In this document: in pieces, positions 22,930 through 35,700 of the stretch
How the letters are laid out: each line of letters begins with the position of its first letter
How positions within the stretch are numbered: the first letter of the stretch is position 1
Assembly (NCBI GenBank): GCA_941918925.1
Contig: OW799234.1
Coordinates: forward strand, 7,283,001 to 7,347,000
DNA length: 64,000 nt
Direction of reading: 5' to 3'
Source of the DNA: Phyto melanocephala
Taxonomy: Eukaryota > Arthropoda > Insecta > Diptera > Rhinophoridae
Notes under the pieces: generated by a model
Told to the model about the DNA's origin: nothing
Databases searched by the model: none
What the model saw: only the letters and a program-made list of their open reading frames with translations
Translations under genes and position numbers: made by a program

Positions 22930-23880
22930 GTATTGTTTGGCATGGAAAGACTTACACCTTAACAGTGTCTCCAAAATGTCTAGCTGTATTATGAAAAACG
23001 GCGTTCTGTGAGAAATGTTTTTCGTGCGATTCGAGAAATTCGCGGTGCGTTGAATGGTCTTACTGAAGTCACTATTGCCACTACCATTTGCAAATTTAAG
23101 TCCCAGTTTACATTAATGGATGATACTTGACCTATTAGACCATATCAAGCACATAGTGAAGAAAATATAAACAGCAGTAGCAGCTCAGTAGTGTACACGA
23201 AGACCGTGGGTGAATCGATTGTATTCGACAACTTGGATAATTTAACCCTGCATTTACACATGAAAGTGATTTCATGAAATTTCTGTATACGTATTATACA
23301 AAAATATAAATATATATACAAAAATAATTTATATTTACAATTATTATTTTGCCGCAATCCTGTAAATTTGTATAAGTTTTATTAGTAGGCAACAGTCTTT
23401 ACCATTTGTCACTTTACTTTCTTAAAAACGTCAAAATTTACTTTCTTGAAAAAATCGTTGAAATCTGAGTGGAAAGTAAAATAAATGTGAATGTGATAGT
23501 GAAGAAGTGTGAGTGTATTGCGGCGAATTTCATGAAATTACTTTCATGTGTAAATGCTGGGTAACGTAAGAATCTCAGCTTTAAAACTTACAAAATTCAA
23601 CATGTGTAAGAATTAAAGCCAGGCAACTTAAATTTGCGTTTTATTTTTAGTTCTTCATCAGACTTGTTGAGAAATTATTTTGGTGAGCACTTAATTTTAC
23701 ATTTTGCTAAGGTAAATTGGCCACCTAGATCGTGAGATATCACACCTTTGGACTATTTTCTCTGTGGATATGTAAAGTCTGAGGTATTCAGAAATAATAC
23801 AGCTACAACTTACGCTTTGGAAGCCAACATTACTCGTGTTTTCCGCGAGATATACGCCCCTTAATGAATCGAAATGCATT
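22930..23880 (+). mobile_element. Mariner relic interrupted by another element
   Basis: N-terminal piece at about 22940-23110 (MERLT, YEKRRSVRNVFRAIREI, TEVTIATTICKF). The middle piece after 23565 gives YKI-HVQELKP. The C-terminal piece at about 23690-23860 gives VNWPPRS, DITPLDYFLCGYVKSEVF and ALEANITRVFREI. The catalytic middle is mostly deleted and a 316-bp inverted-repeat element splits the coding region. Several stops; non-functional. Confidence 0.8.
23246..23561. mobile_element. 316-bp inverted-repeat element inside the mariner
   Basis: Terminal inverted repeats of about 36 bp: CCCTGCATTTACACATGAAA at the left and, read from the right, CCCAGCATTTACACATGAAA, both continuing GT-ATTTCATGAAATT. 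Flanked by TAA at 23243-23245 and 23562-23564. A 3-bp TWA duplication fits PIF/Harbinger-type elements; the class is inference, as the interior is non-coding. Confidence 0.75.
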
Positions 23881-23914
23881 CTGAATTTTAATTGAATATC
23901 AAGTGCAAAAACCT

Positions 23915-24570
23915 AAATATTATAATTTTTTTTATGGGCGTGGCATTGCCCACTTTTCTAATCACGAAATTGTAAAGTCATAACAGCTCAATATGTGTGC
24001 AAAGTTTCAGAAGAATCGGACCAGTGCAAGTACCTCAAAATTATAATTGTTTTTATGGGCGTGGACCTGCCCACTTTTTTAATCACAAAATTGTAAAGTC
24101 ATAACAGCTCAATATGTGTGCAAAGTTTCAGAATAATCGGTCCAGTGCAAGTACCTCAAAATGATACCTATTTCTTATGGGCGTGGCACTGCCCACTTTT
24201 CTAATCACGAAATTATTTAGTCATGACAGCTCGATATATGTGCAGGGTTTCAGAAAAATCGGTCTGGTGCAAGTACCTCAAAATTACAACCTTTTTTTAT
24301 GGGCGTGGCCCTGGCCACTTTTCTAATCACGAAATTATATGGTTATGACAGCTTAGTATGTGCGAAAAGTTTCAGAAAAATCGGTCCAGTGCAAGTACCT
24401 CAAAATTAAAACTTTTTTAGGGGCGTGGCCCCGCCCACTTTTCTTATCACAAAATTATTTAGTTATGACAACACAATATGTGTGCAAAGTTTCAGAAAAA
24501 TCGGTCAAGTGCAAGTAGCTAAAACTGATAACTAATTTTTATGGTCGTGGCCCCGCCCACTTTTTTTCAC
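23915..24570. repeat. Tandem repeat, about 121 bp x 6
   Basis: Six monomers marked by gggcgtggc---gcccactt at about 23936, 24057, 24178, 24301, 24421 and 24542. Each continues ctaatcacgaaatt-t--agt, gtgcaaagtttcagaa-aat and cggtccagtgcaagtacctc. Monomers differ by scattered substitutions. Followed by gtttgagtccgatcggtttt, a (AC)n run at 24652-24671 and ttatatatatagatta, resembling the tail of a dispersed transposon. Confidence 0.85.
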
Positions 24571-24699
24571 CCATAAACACTTCCTGGTATGTGTACAACA
24601 ACTTGCCAAAGTTTGAGTCCGATCGGTTTTACGGTTTCGGAGTCTATAACTAACACACACACACACACACAGAGTTTCACTTTTATATATATAGATTAT

Positions 24700-25847
24700 A
24701 AAACAAACATCACGATGAATCACCCGTTATATTAATAGTTAGGTAAATGTTTTTCTTTAACAACAAGATTGTGCTTTTAGTGTTGTTAAAACGTCTGTTT
24801 TTAAAACCCCACCACACGAATATTAAAAATTTTAAGCCACACACATAGTTTAATAATTCTAATAAAAACTTTCATTTTTATGAAATCCATCAATTAATCA
24901 TTCATAAAATTCCTAAGCAAAAAAAAAACAATAAGTTTAAAATACATAACTACTAATTAAATACAAAAATTTTAAAAATTGAAGCTTAACAATTCTTGTA
25001 TCTCATACATACATCCATGTGTGTGTATGTCATTGGCTTTTTTAAATAATAAAGATTTTTTGTTTTGTTATTATTTTTTTTTTTTTTTTGTTATAAAACC
25101 CATTAAACCTTTAATAATAAAAGTCAAATAATTTTTTTTAATTCATAAATAAATAATAGTAAATTTCAAGGTTAAAACACTGAAATGTTAATAAGATTAA
25201 ATTCGTATTAATAAACTTGAAAGAAAATAAAATTTTTTTATTGACACCAAACTAAGTATGTTAGGAAAACAATACAATTATCAATGAATTATTTCATAAG
25301 GAAATATCTAATTTATAGTTCTTTTGAAAAGGCATAACAAAACCAATGTTAAGTTTGTGAGATGTTTTTTTCTTTAATTATTATTTTCAATCATAAATAA
25401 CCACTTAAGTTTGATTTTTAATCTATTTTTATTTAAATTTATTTTTTATTTACACTTTCTTAATATTGACCAAATTTATTTTTACCATTCTGTTCTAATA
25501 CCTACAATGTTCGTTGGTTTACTTTAAAGTATTTACTATTTTTTACTGAACATTATTGCATTGCGTTCGTTAACACAAGTTTCCATATAAGACGTAAATA
25601 ATCCAGTAAAAAATAGTGAAAACTTTTTGTAAACTAACGAACTCATTATATAGTTAAAGTAACCTATTACCTCAATTTTTTTTTTTTTGGTTTACGTTTA
25701 CTCCAATCTCATTTCAATAACACGAAATAAATATGGAGGTTCCAGTGTACTAGTATTAGATAATTAATTGACTGTTAAAAAACAAAACTGCGCTCATCAA
25801 TTATTTTAGATTAAATTGTGAAAATTTTTCAAAGCCTCCTGCAGTAA
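24700..25847. other. AT-rich intergenic DNA
   Basis: Nothing recognised. Confidence 0.55.
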
Positions 25848-26095
25848 CTACCAATCGCCCTATACCTTTGTATAGGAAGACGAATTCGACTCCTTATATA
25901 AAATTCTGCATGTGGTCAATTAAGACTCCGGGTACTGTAACTCGGTACAGCTAACCGAAGATACGCAATTAACCAATGCGAGAGCCAGACGCGAAATTCT
26001 CGAGGCCAGATGAAAAGGACGGCCTGATTGCCCTTAAGAGATAATGGCAATAACGCGCGAGCTCTCGACCCAACTAGAACTGGATTACTGGGCAA
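25848..26095 (+). repeat. Hairpin-bearing dispersed repeat HB, copy 3
   Basis: Hairpin ccctatacctttgtatagga at the start. The body contains acgcaattaaccaatgcgag, gacgcgaaattctcgagg, ggacggcctgattgccctta and cgcgcgagctctcgaccc. Same order and strand as copies 1 and 2. Confidence 0.7.
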
Positions 26096-26223
26096 TATTT
26101 TTATTTGACATTAAAGTGTTACCAACAGCAAAAAAATACACATCTAACTGTAAAAAATTAAAAGCGCTATATTCCGCTATGCCAAATCTTAATATACCCT
26201 TCACAAAAGTGTAAAAACGCAAC

Positions 26224-26690
26224 TAAAGGGTGTAAAAATTTGAGGTATCATTTTAATAAAAAGAATTTTTTCTTTGAGATAAAACTTATTAAAACTTATA
26301 TTTGTAGTGACCCCGCTACTAACCCGGCAGACTTCCAATCTTTTACCGAAATTCTTAATCATGTTATTCAGTAAACTGTTGTCAGTGTTTGATATAAGCT
26401 GGATAATGTTGTTTTTAAGCTCTTGAACTGTTGTGGGATTATTGCTGTACACTTTCGATGTAAAAAAAAACACAAAAAAACAATCTAAAGGTGTCAAATC
26501 GCACGATCTTAGTGGCCTAATTACTTGTCCTCTTCGAGAAGTAATGTAAAATTTTCTTTCAAAAAAACCCGATGCTTCTCTTGATTTGTGTCAAATGGCA
26601 TTCTCCTATTAAAATCGTAAATTCTTTACGTCTAAATCATCAATTTTACGCCACGTTTTCCATTGATACTTAAAATTAAACACCCTTTAT
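26224..26690 (-). mobile_element. Mariner relic, C-terminal part, bounded by terminal repeats
   Basis: On the minus strand 26201-26497 resembles the mariner C-terminus (MTPLDCFFVF, SKVYSNNPTTVQELKNNIIQ, NFGKRLEVCRVSSG). Mirrored taaagggtgt at about 26225 and acaccctttata at about 26680 look like its terminal inverted repeats, so most of the transposase is deleted. Confidence 0.75.
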
Positions 26691-27637
26691 AAGCACGTAC
26701 ACATAAATTGTTTGTGAAACAGATTTACACTTAATCTTTGTCGTTGTTGATTCATAGCACATCATCATACATACCTTATTTTCGTGTGTGATCATGTTCG
26801 TGCAACGTATAGTAAACAAATGAAAAACTTTGCATTACATACATTCGTACACATGAATAAGCGTTCAAAATATACAACAACAATTCACACATTATGTTTA
26901 ATACCACTAGCTTTTGTTGTTGTTGTTGTTTTTTAAAATAAAATTTTGTTGTTGTTATCTCAATAAAAAGCATACGTGATATTTTGTTTATATCTTAAAA
27001 ATTGTAAAATGTTAATTTTAACTCTCGCACGGACAGAGCTAAATCGACTTCTCTATATAAGTACATATAAGTATTCTGAAAATATATTTGATTGTTTTGC
27101 GTATATATGTACATTAGGAGTACAACCAAAATAAGGCTCTATCACTACGCTGTAGCCGATTATGTGCTAAAACCGAAAAATGTTTCCTCAGGTCATTTTG
27201 GAACAAAAAAGTTCCGCGTCAAAGCCGAATTCTGAAAGCCCTTTAAGATTTTATTTTTTCAAAATTTTTATTTTTTTTTAAATTTCTTAATGTAATTATA
27301 TGATTAAAATCAAAATCACAATCTAAAAACTTTCTTTGTTAAGTGAAATTAATTTATAAAGAAAATATTTTTATTTTTTTAGAACTTACTGATCCCAAAC
27401 TTAATTGCATTTGACGCGGAACTTTTTTTTAACGATATCGAAAATCTAAAGATGCAGTTATTGTTTTTTTCATGCACTACATGGTATGGATAGGGCCATT
27501 TTGATATTTTCAAAAATTGTAAAACAGTTGTTTCCCTAATGTACATATACCCTTTTACACTCTCGTGTGAAGGGTCTAAAGAAAGCAAAAGGGGAAAACC
27601 AAACTTAAATATGAAGAATTTCTATTTTCTAGTGTAG
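26691..27637. other. Intergenic DNA
   Basis: DR-like scraps (ctcgcacggacagagctaaa at about 27024; ctcgtgtgaagggtcta at about 27562). No gene recognised. Confidence 0.5.
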
Positions 27638-27838
27638 CAATTTAGAAATCCTGGTCGGAATCCAAACGCAAAATTCGGTCTTGCAGACTAGCTTAGTACT
27701 CTGGATTGGCTTACAAACTATTAAATGGATTTCAATAAGTGTTACAATTTAGAGTCCCAGGTCGAAATCCAACCGCAAAATCCGGTCTTTCAGACTAGCT
27801 GGCTTACAAAATATTAGATGGATTGTAATAAGATTTGG
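27638..27838 (+). repeat. Two-copy tandem repeat, about 107 bp and 94 bp
   Basis: Units begin caatttaga at 27638 and 27745 and share ggtcg-aatccaa-cgcaaaat, cggtctt-cagactagct and ggcttacaaa-tatta-atgg; the second lacks an internal stretch of about 13 bp. The sequence beyond (tcttatttctaaaata, ggaggaata) resembles about 42340-42415. Confidence 0.7.
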
Positions 27839-28019
27839 TATGGTTGTACCTTGTTGCCTAAAGTAATATACAGGGTACTTTTAATGGTACTTTTTTATAT
27901 AATATGTATCTTATTTCTAAAATAAATATACCTATAGCAAATAAAATGTTATTGAAAATGGTACTAGAAGGTTAGAAAAAAATAAATATAATGCAGACAC
28001 GACAGAGGGAGGAATAAAA

Positions 28020-30345
28020 AAAATGCATGAACAATAATAAATCATTCAAATTAAATTTATTTGCTGGCATTTTTATAAATGTATACATATTTATATGTAA
28101 GTAGGTACCAATGTACATTCTATATGCTTCCTTACACCTACTTATACCTTTGTTAAGGTACCTACATATGTATACTAGGTACATAGTGTAAAATTTTAAT
28201 CATTTCGTTAAAATAATTATTAACATAATATTTTTTAACTCCATTCAATGAATGATTATTATTGATTTATGGTATTTGTGTGAGTGTGTGAGGTTCTTTT
28301 TTTACCTCCTCTTTGCATTGTGTTTCCTTAACAACAAAAAGATTTTTTCAGCTGGTTGTAATGGTGGCACAGCAACAAAACAGCAAAAGAAACAACAAAC
28401 ATACACACAGACACAATATGACTTTGCAACCAAGCACATGACACATATTTTTGTTGCTGTTCTTTCCGATGAATATTTGCTAAAATACAGGGTTGTACTA
28501 CAGCAGCATTCACTTACTACACCAACACACAAAAATATGTTTGTACAATGAAAATAAACCGTTATGACACTTATGTATCATAAACAAAACAAACAAAATG
28601 AAGGGATACTGTTATTTATTTAATAGTAAGATTGTTAAGTTTTAATGTTTGACTAGGCTATGACTAATAATCGAGTAGATAGAGAGAACTTTTAGCTGCT
28701 GATCACGTTCTATTATTGAGGGGACATTAATTAAATTGTATTAACACACTTGTCTTTAGAGGAATTTTAAAGCAACATGTGTTGAATTTATTATATTTTA
28801 CTTTTTCTTTTTAAATATCGTTTTGTTAGATATGAAATTGCATGTTAAAATTATAATTAAGCTTTGTTTGTACTATATTTCACACTTGCTTTCGTTTTCT
28901 ATTTGGTTCAATATACAATAATTATTATTAAAAACAAAAAACAATTAAATGTTAAGAGAATTCATTAATTGCTTGAAATCGTTATGATTATTATACATAC
29001 ATATGTACATGGTATGGGGGTATCAAGTCTAATTAAAACAACAACTCAAGAATGTAAAAAAAATATGAATTCCTAACAATACAAAGTTTATTTTTATTTT
29101 TTAAATTTTTTTTGTAGAAAAAAAGGGTAAGAAAAAATGCGTTTACGCATTAAAAGCTTTTACACTAGCAACGAAATAAAGTGCTAACAATAAAAACAAG
29201 AAATACCTACTTGGTGTATGTATTAGAAAACCTTGTAATACTTGCGTTTATGTACATACATACATACATACGTATGTATGTATGTATGGTTCTTGATGCG
29301 TTTATGCCAATCTAGGTTTTGTTGTAAACCTTTAGGTAGGTTAGGGGTTTTTGCTGCAAGTGTAACTGCAGTTTCAGATTGCTGCAATTCACCCCTATTT
29401 ACGCAACTAAACTTTTTTTTTTTTTTTTCTACCAGAAACATGTCAGGGTTTTTATATTGTAAAATGATTGATTTTTTCACTTATTTCTTTTAAACCTGTT
29501 TTCATTTATGTATATTTTATGGTTTTTTTTAAAAATTGTGTTTTAGCTTTTGCCTGCTGTTAATGGCAAGCGACAGCCAGAACTTTCTATGATTTCTCTC
29601 CTCCATACTATTTTTTCCATAAGAAATTATACCATTTTTTTACAAAAGACGCTTGCTTAGGTGAATGAACTTACTACCCGCCCTCTTCTTAAAATTTTTT
29701 AAAAAAGCACATAGTACATATGTATATATATGAAGCGACGAATGTTGTAAGGATCTTGAAAAATTATAAATTACAAACCGACAAAAAATGTTTTTTTTTT
29801 TTTGTAGCAAAAGATGCTTCTGTAGGTGAATAAACTTTACCCTCTCTCTCTGTGCGTGTTTCTAAAATTCATTGAAATGGAAATTTACCAAGGATCTTAA
29901 TTTTTGCAATATAACCTTAAGCCTATTAATTTAATAAATTAAATAGAAAAGGTATATTAAAAAAATATTGAGGTTTTTTAACACTTTATCTAAAGTGCAA
30001 AATAAATTCTAAAGCTCTTTATATTCCAAAAACTTTTTAAAAAAAAAAAAAAACTTGAGCTTTTTACTTTTATATTTTTTTATGTTTAAGGATTTTTTAC
30101 TATTCTATTTCTCAAATATTCTTTTATTTATCATAGTTTGTTTTTTTACTAGGTTTTTTAATTATACAGTAACGGTTTTTAAATTATTTGTAAAAAATAG
30201 AATTTAAATCCTTACGTTTTTACTAAATATTGGCGATTTCTTCAAATATTATATAAGAATTCGAAGGTAATTTTCCTTCAACTTAAAGAATAGCTGATTC
30301 TGAATTATAATTTCATTCTGTATTTTTTACACTCTTTTTCTCATT
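28020..30345. other. AT-rich intergenic DNA
   Basis: Short tandem (CATA)n/(TATG)n palindrome at about 29255-29289. The 28252-28551 region is open on both strands, but neither frame shows a domain or a start context worth calling. Confidence 0.5.
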
Positions 30346-30347
30346 CA

Positions 30348-30620
30348 TTATCCTACATGCCACCCAGCTAACGAATATTTCAGCCTGAAATATGATATAT
30401 TCATAAAAAGCTGAAAAGAGAGCTCTATCCCTAGTTCGCCAAAGAAGAAGACACCGCATCCAACCGTACAGCCCATACTAGAACCTTCCGTATAGATCAT
30501 GGTGTTAAAGCTTCCTATAAACCCACTCACTCTTGTAGGGAATTATAATTTTAAACGCCCTGTCACCCTGTTTATAAATTCAGAAGGTAGGCCGGGCAGA
30601 ATCCCAGCATGGTCAGGTCT
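30348..30620 (-). mobile_element. Non-LTR retrotransposon RNase H fragment
   Basis: The minus-strand frame contains MIYTEGSSMGCTVGCGVFFF and LGIELSFQL, matching the core of LINE RNase H domains (the -YTDGS-...G-G---...L--SF-L pattern of I/R1-type elements). The catalytic Asp of the first motif is replaced by Glu, and no reverse transcriptase lies nearby. The piece is GC-richer than its surroundings. A dead fragment. Confidence 0.7.
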
Positions 30621-30639
30621 TACTAACTCAGTCTGTATA

Positions 30640-30745
30640 CTCTGGAAAATTATCATGGATAAATTGACGCTTAAAAAACTCTACCAAATTTACCTTTAAA
30701 ATCAGTCATTGATTTAAACGATGTTTATCGCATAATTATTTTCAG
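30640..30745 (+). mobile_element. Possible mariner N-terminal scrap
   Basis: ttatcatggataaattgacg parallels ttatcatggatagattgacg at 54789, the start of another mariner relic (MD-LTL...). Only about 100 bp align by eye. Confidence 0.35.
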
Positions 30746-31239
30746 TTTGTTAATAAACATAATGGCAGCATATGGAATGAGACCAATCGACATCAGACTC
30801 TATTATATCAAGAAAAATGCACTGCTTAAAAATGCAATGTCAATAGAGATTATTACCGCACCATGATAAAATATCATTTGTTCAAAAACATGGTTCATTG
30901 ATACTGATCCGGTAGAGTTGCGGTTGCAATATGATGGCACTATAAAAATTAACCGCAACCATCAATTTATTGCAATCAAAATTTGGCTATAAGTTGTTAT
31001 CGCCTCTAGGGTCGTGCTATTTGACACTTCTCGATTGTTTCCAATTGTTGTTGTTGTGGAGGCCATCATTGTTCTTGCTATTTCTTGCTATTAAATTAGA
31101 TGTCCAAAATGAGTTTCGTCAAAAAAAAAAAAAAAACAGCCGCGGTGACCATGAGCCCAAAATTATTTTTAAACGGAATGACATACATGCATACATATAT
31201 TGATCTTTCAAATAAAAATGTAATATAAAGCCTAGGGAG

Positions 31240-32056
31240 TAGGGTGATCGATTATTTGACTTTTTTTAGAAAACCGGTTTTCAAATAGTTCGAAATTCAG
31301 AATTTGAAAAAAAACCGGTTGCTTTTTTGAAAAATAAGTAAAAACCGGTTAACCGGTCGAACAATAAAATATAATTCCTTAATGAAAAAACTAAAAATAT
31401 TGTAAAAAAAATTATAATATAAACGATATCTAAATATGGACTTTTTACAGTTGATATATTTTCGGCTGCCCAATATCAAAACGCAATAACTGACATGAAA
31501 ACAGTTGTCTTACTTAGATTTTAACTAGTTTAACTTAAGGACAAAAGTACTCATTACAAGTAAAATAAACTTACAATAATATACTTTTTTTGGACTGTTA
31601 TAAATTTGTGTATCTCCTGATAAATATGTCTTTTAAATTTATATGCACTCACATATTTTGTTTAAAATGATTTCTATAATTTAAAATACGATTTAAAGGC
31701 TAGGGAGAAAATCTTTTCAGTTTTTATACAATTTAATTTTAACATTTTTTCCTTATACCTCTTTCTTATTCTTATTTTACATTTGTTTTTAAAACAACAA
31801 ATAAATTTCTTACAATATCATGGAAAAGTATTTAATAAGCTTTCTGATTTATAGAAATTTTTTTAATAATAAATATACTATTGTACGATTTATTACAAAG
31901 ATGTATAAACATAAACATAAAAAACAAAAAAACGGTTTTATTGGTTAAAAAATCGGTGTATTCGACATTCGAAAAATCCATATTTGGAAAAAACCACCAG
32001 CTGAAAGAGTAAAAAACCGGTTTTCCACCGGTTTTAAAACCGAGTCGATCACCCTA
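31240..32056. mobile_element. 817-bp hAT-like element with ACCGGTTTT subterminal repeats
   Basis: Ends TAGGGTGATCGATTATT at the left and, read from the right, TAGGGTGATCGACTCGG. CTAGGGAG is duplicated exactly at 31232-31239 and 32057-32064. Copies of ACCGGTT or AACCGGT cluster within about 120 bp of the left end and about 70 bp of the right end, like transposase-binding repeats. The interior is AT-rich, without a transposase; non-autonomous. Confidence 0.9.
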
Positions 32057-32190
32057 CTAGGGAGGCAATGTAATTAACAATTCTTTGGTAAAGTTTTAGT
32101 AAAATTTCCTCGTCTTTATAAAAGATCATGTTTCTGTGCAATATATTTTGTAAAAATTGCCGAATTTTCAAAAACAAAAATTGTGAGAAC

Positions 32191-32726
32191 CAAGGCGAAT
32201 TCACATCAGGTGATATTACGAAGCCAGCTGATTATTTTTTGCTTATTTTATTTTAACGGCACAATGTCAAAGTTTGTTTACATTTAAATTAATTTTTTTT
32301 GTGCATTGGTTGAAAATTTTTTATAAAATTAATAAAGTTTGTAAAAGAAATTATAAAAACATTAATTTTTGTTCAATACCCTAATTGGTAAATAAGCAAA
32401 ATACAAGTTACAATAAGAATAAACAAAATTTTAAATGTTTTTAATTCAGAAAATGCAAAATGCCCGTTGTGCTTGTCCTAGTGGGTTTAATTTGTAAAAA
32501 TTGTGAAAAATGTTTTAAAAATCACAAATGTGTGGTATAAACTAGCACAAGTTTATGTAATAAATAAAAAATATTTATTTATTTTAAAAATTTTCTTGTA
32601 AATTTATTAAAATAAAATTTTAATTAAAAGTTAACAAGCAATTGTTTTTTTTTTTTGAGTTTTGAGATTTTCCGGGCCCTTTTGTGTTTGTGTAGGGATG
32701 TTGTCACCTGATTTAAATTCGCCATG
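32191..32726. mobile_element. CAAGGC MITE, 536-bp variant
   Basis: Left end CAAGGCGAATTCACATCAGG plus TGATATTAC; right end GTTGTCACCTGATTTAAATTCGCCATG. The flanking octamers GTGAGAAC (32183-32190) and GTGGGGAC (32727-32734) match at 6 of 8 positions, a decayed target duplication. Interior AT-rich, non-coding. Confidence 0.75.
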
Positions 32727-32734
32727 GTGGGGAC

Positions 32735-35700
32735 ATAAAATTTCTGATATTGCCCATAAAGTGAGAATGAAATAAACAAAAATTATGAATTAAAGCAGTT
32801 GATAGTGAGAAAGAATTGCAATGAGAGTCAGTTTTAAACTTTATGCAGGGATGGAGAAGTTGGTACAGTTATAATTTTTTTGGTACAATTGAATAAGTTA
32901 TAGCTTTTTTGATGCTCAAACTAAACCTGATGGCAAAATTTAAACCACAATGCTTATAAAAGTTTAAATTGCAATTTGTTTAGGGCTCAATTTAGATTAA
33001 ATATTTTTCATATTACATTCATATTATTCCACTTAAAGTTAAAATGATACGCTAATTTGCTTTATTTTCAGAATATTGATTTATTTGAATTTTTGTTTTT
33101 TGTTTGTTATTAAATTTACATTTTATGTTTTTTTTTGTTTGTTTTTGTTTTTTTTTTTACTTAAATTTTAGCCCAGTTTATGAAATGCTTTAAGCTTAAT
33201 TTATGCTATTTCGGTTGTTGTTTTATTATTATTTTTGTTTTCATGGGATTCAATATATTTTTGTTTTTTTTTAAAGGTATGTATATATAAATAAGTTTAA
33301 AATTAAACAAAAAAGTTCACCGGGTATTTCTCTTTTTTATTTTTTCGTTTTTTTTTTTCTTTATTAATTTTTATTATAATTTTTCTTGTGGCAAGTTTTT
33401 GTTTTGTTTATAGGACGTTAAGAAATTTAAGTTGAACGTGTGTTTTTTTAAATAGTTTTTCTTCTCATCATTTTCTTGGTAAACTGGTGGTTATCTTCAG
33501 TAAGAAGATTAAATTAGAAATAATTAAACTTAATTTTAATTTTACCACGACCATTTAGCAGTAAAGGATGTTAAGTTTTAGGCCAAAAATAAGTAGAAAA
33601 AAATATACATACAAAGATTTCTATATAAAATGTAATAGATACTGGAACACAAAATTTTTATTGTTTTATCAAAGTTTTGTCAAAATATGTTGCCTAAAAA
33701 AATCAAGGCAGAACTCTATGTTGTATGTTTTAATAATCAACTTAAGTTAAGTAAGAGTGTAAGTGAGAGTTTTAGTTTTATTTATTTTATTATAACTATT
33801 AATAATTAGATCTTGTATTGAGTTAAAATGTTAAATGTCAAATGAAAAGAGTGAGATAAAGTTTAAATATAAACGAAAAATTTTTTATTTAAGTTCTGTC
33901 AAATTGTTTTATTAAGTTGCCCATAATAGAATTTGTTGAACTTAAAATCATATTATTTTATTTCTTTTAATTTAATTACTTTTTTTTAATATCTATTTAT
34001 GTTTAATTTAATTGTTCTTTTATTTCCATCTTATTAATCATTAATCTTAAAATTTTTTACATAATTTTTTTAAGTTGAATGAGTTTCAATTGTTTTAAAA
34101 GACACCTTCTTTTATTTAAATTATAATATAAAACACCATTTAAAGGGTCGTTTTAAATATTTTAATACTTGTTTAGAATAATAATATTAATTTAGTTCAT
34201 TTAAACGTTATTAAGTCTTTGATAAATTTTAAATTTGATTGCAAAAGTTTAAATTTAACTAAAATTTTAAAAACAATATTAACAAAAAAAAAAAATAAAT
34301 TAAAAAATCTAAAAACTAAAATAATTTAAAATATGTAAATGTTAAAATTTTACAACTAATATTTTAGTTCTTCCTTTATGTGTAATAAAATAAGGAAAAT
34401 TTTGTGACAGCAAATAGCAAACAATTTTCAATATTTTATAAATTAGTTTTTAAAAATATTCTGAACTAGAATGTGTGTTTAAAATACTTTTAAATGTTAC
34501 TGAACGATTCAGTAACATTGAACTACATGTTCTATGTTAGAAAATCTGGCAACACTAAATTTATGTAATTACAATGGTTAAGTAAAATAGACGACATTTC
34601 TTACCGTTATATTATCGAGGAATAATAAATAAAACGTATAAAAAAGGTAAAAATGTAAAAGAGAACACAGTTTCAAATATACGAAAATAATTATTAATTT
34701 AAATAAATTACTAAAAAAAAGAAAAAAATAAGCAAATTTTTTTTGTCAGATGCAAATTCTAAAAAATTTCTAAAATTGAAAACGTTTTATTTGTTTTTGT
34801 TTTCAAACCTACCCTAGCAAATGGTGTTATGTTTGTTTTTACATAAAGTTTGTTCTAACTTCTGTTGCATACATATATTAAATATTCTCTCTTAACAAAA
34901 CAGTTTTCAAGGCTCAATTCTTCGACAACCGTTAAGCTGCTGTTAAAATTCTTTGATAAGATTTTTATTTCAAAATTGAGTTTAAAATAAAATTTTCTTT
35001 ACAATTGCATGAAAGAAGGTGTATTTTAATGCGTAAGTGTGAGTGTATGTATGTGTGTTTTGTTTATCAATTGTTTTCGTTTTTTTTTCTTTACTTAAGT
35101 TATGTTTTTTTTTTGTGTTAAGTTTTTTAATGTAACTTAATATTTTCATTCTGTATACATACAATAAATGTATGCATAATTTCTTACGTACATACTTGCA
35201 TAAGTTTTTTTTATGTATTTCAGTTCGTTTTTTAAGTTTTAACGAAAACTTGACTCTGCAAAAGTACAACTTAAAACTATTATGGGTTTACTATTCTTCT
35301 TATGTAAAATGTGTTTGTGTCTGTATGTGTAAAAATTAAGGGTTCAAACTGTTATATTTTGAGAAAAAAAAAACGGCTTAAACCCTTAATTTTGAACTTA
35401 ACGTATTATGGTTTTGTTTAAGTCTTTTGAATATAAAGATTCGTTTTTGTGGCTAAATTTCCATATAGCCCCCATAATAGTATTTGTTGAACTTAATATA
35501 ATGTCATTTTTCATTTATTTATTTAATATTTATGTCTATTTATGTTTTATTTAATCTGTTTTTTTTTCTCTTGTTTTTTTATACTGTTAAAAACTGTTTA
35601 CATTTTTATATTTATTTAATACGGTTTTTTTTTTTTTTAAATTATTATTATTAAATTCAATTATTTTGTTTTCTTATCAAATGTTTTTGTTGAATGATAA

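Noticed and set aside
28252..28551. 99-codon frame open on both strands
   Set aside because: Composition is simple (CA-rich), with no domain and no splice or start evidence.
34982..35269. 95-codon minus frame rich in Lys and Thr-His repeats
   Set aside because: Derived from T-rich and (TATG)n sequence in the region downstream of Ephrin.
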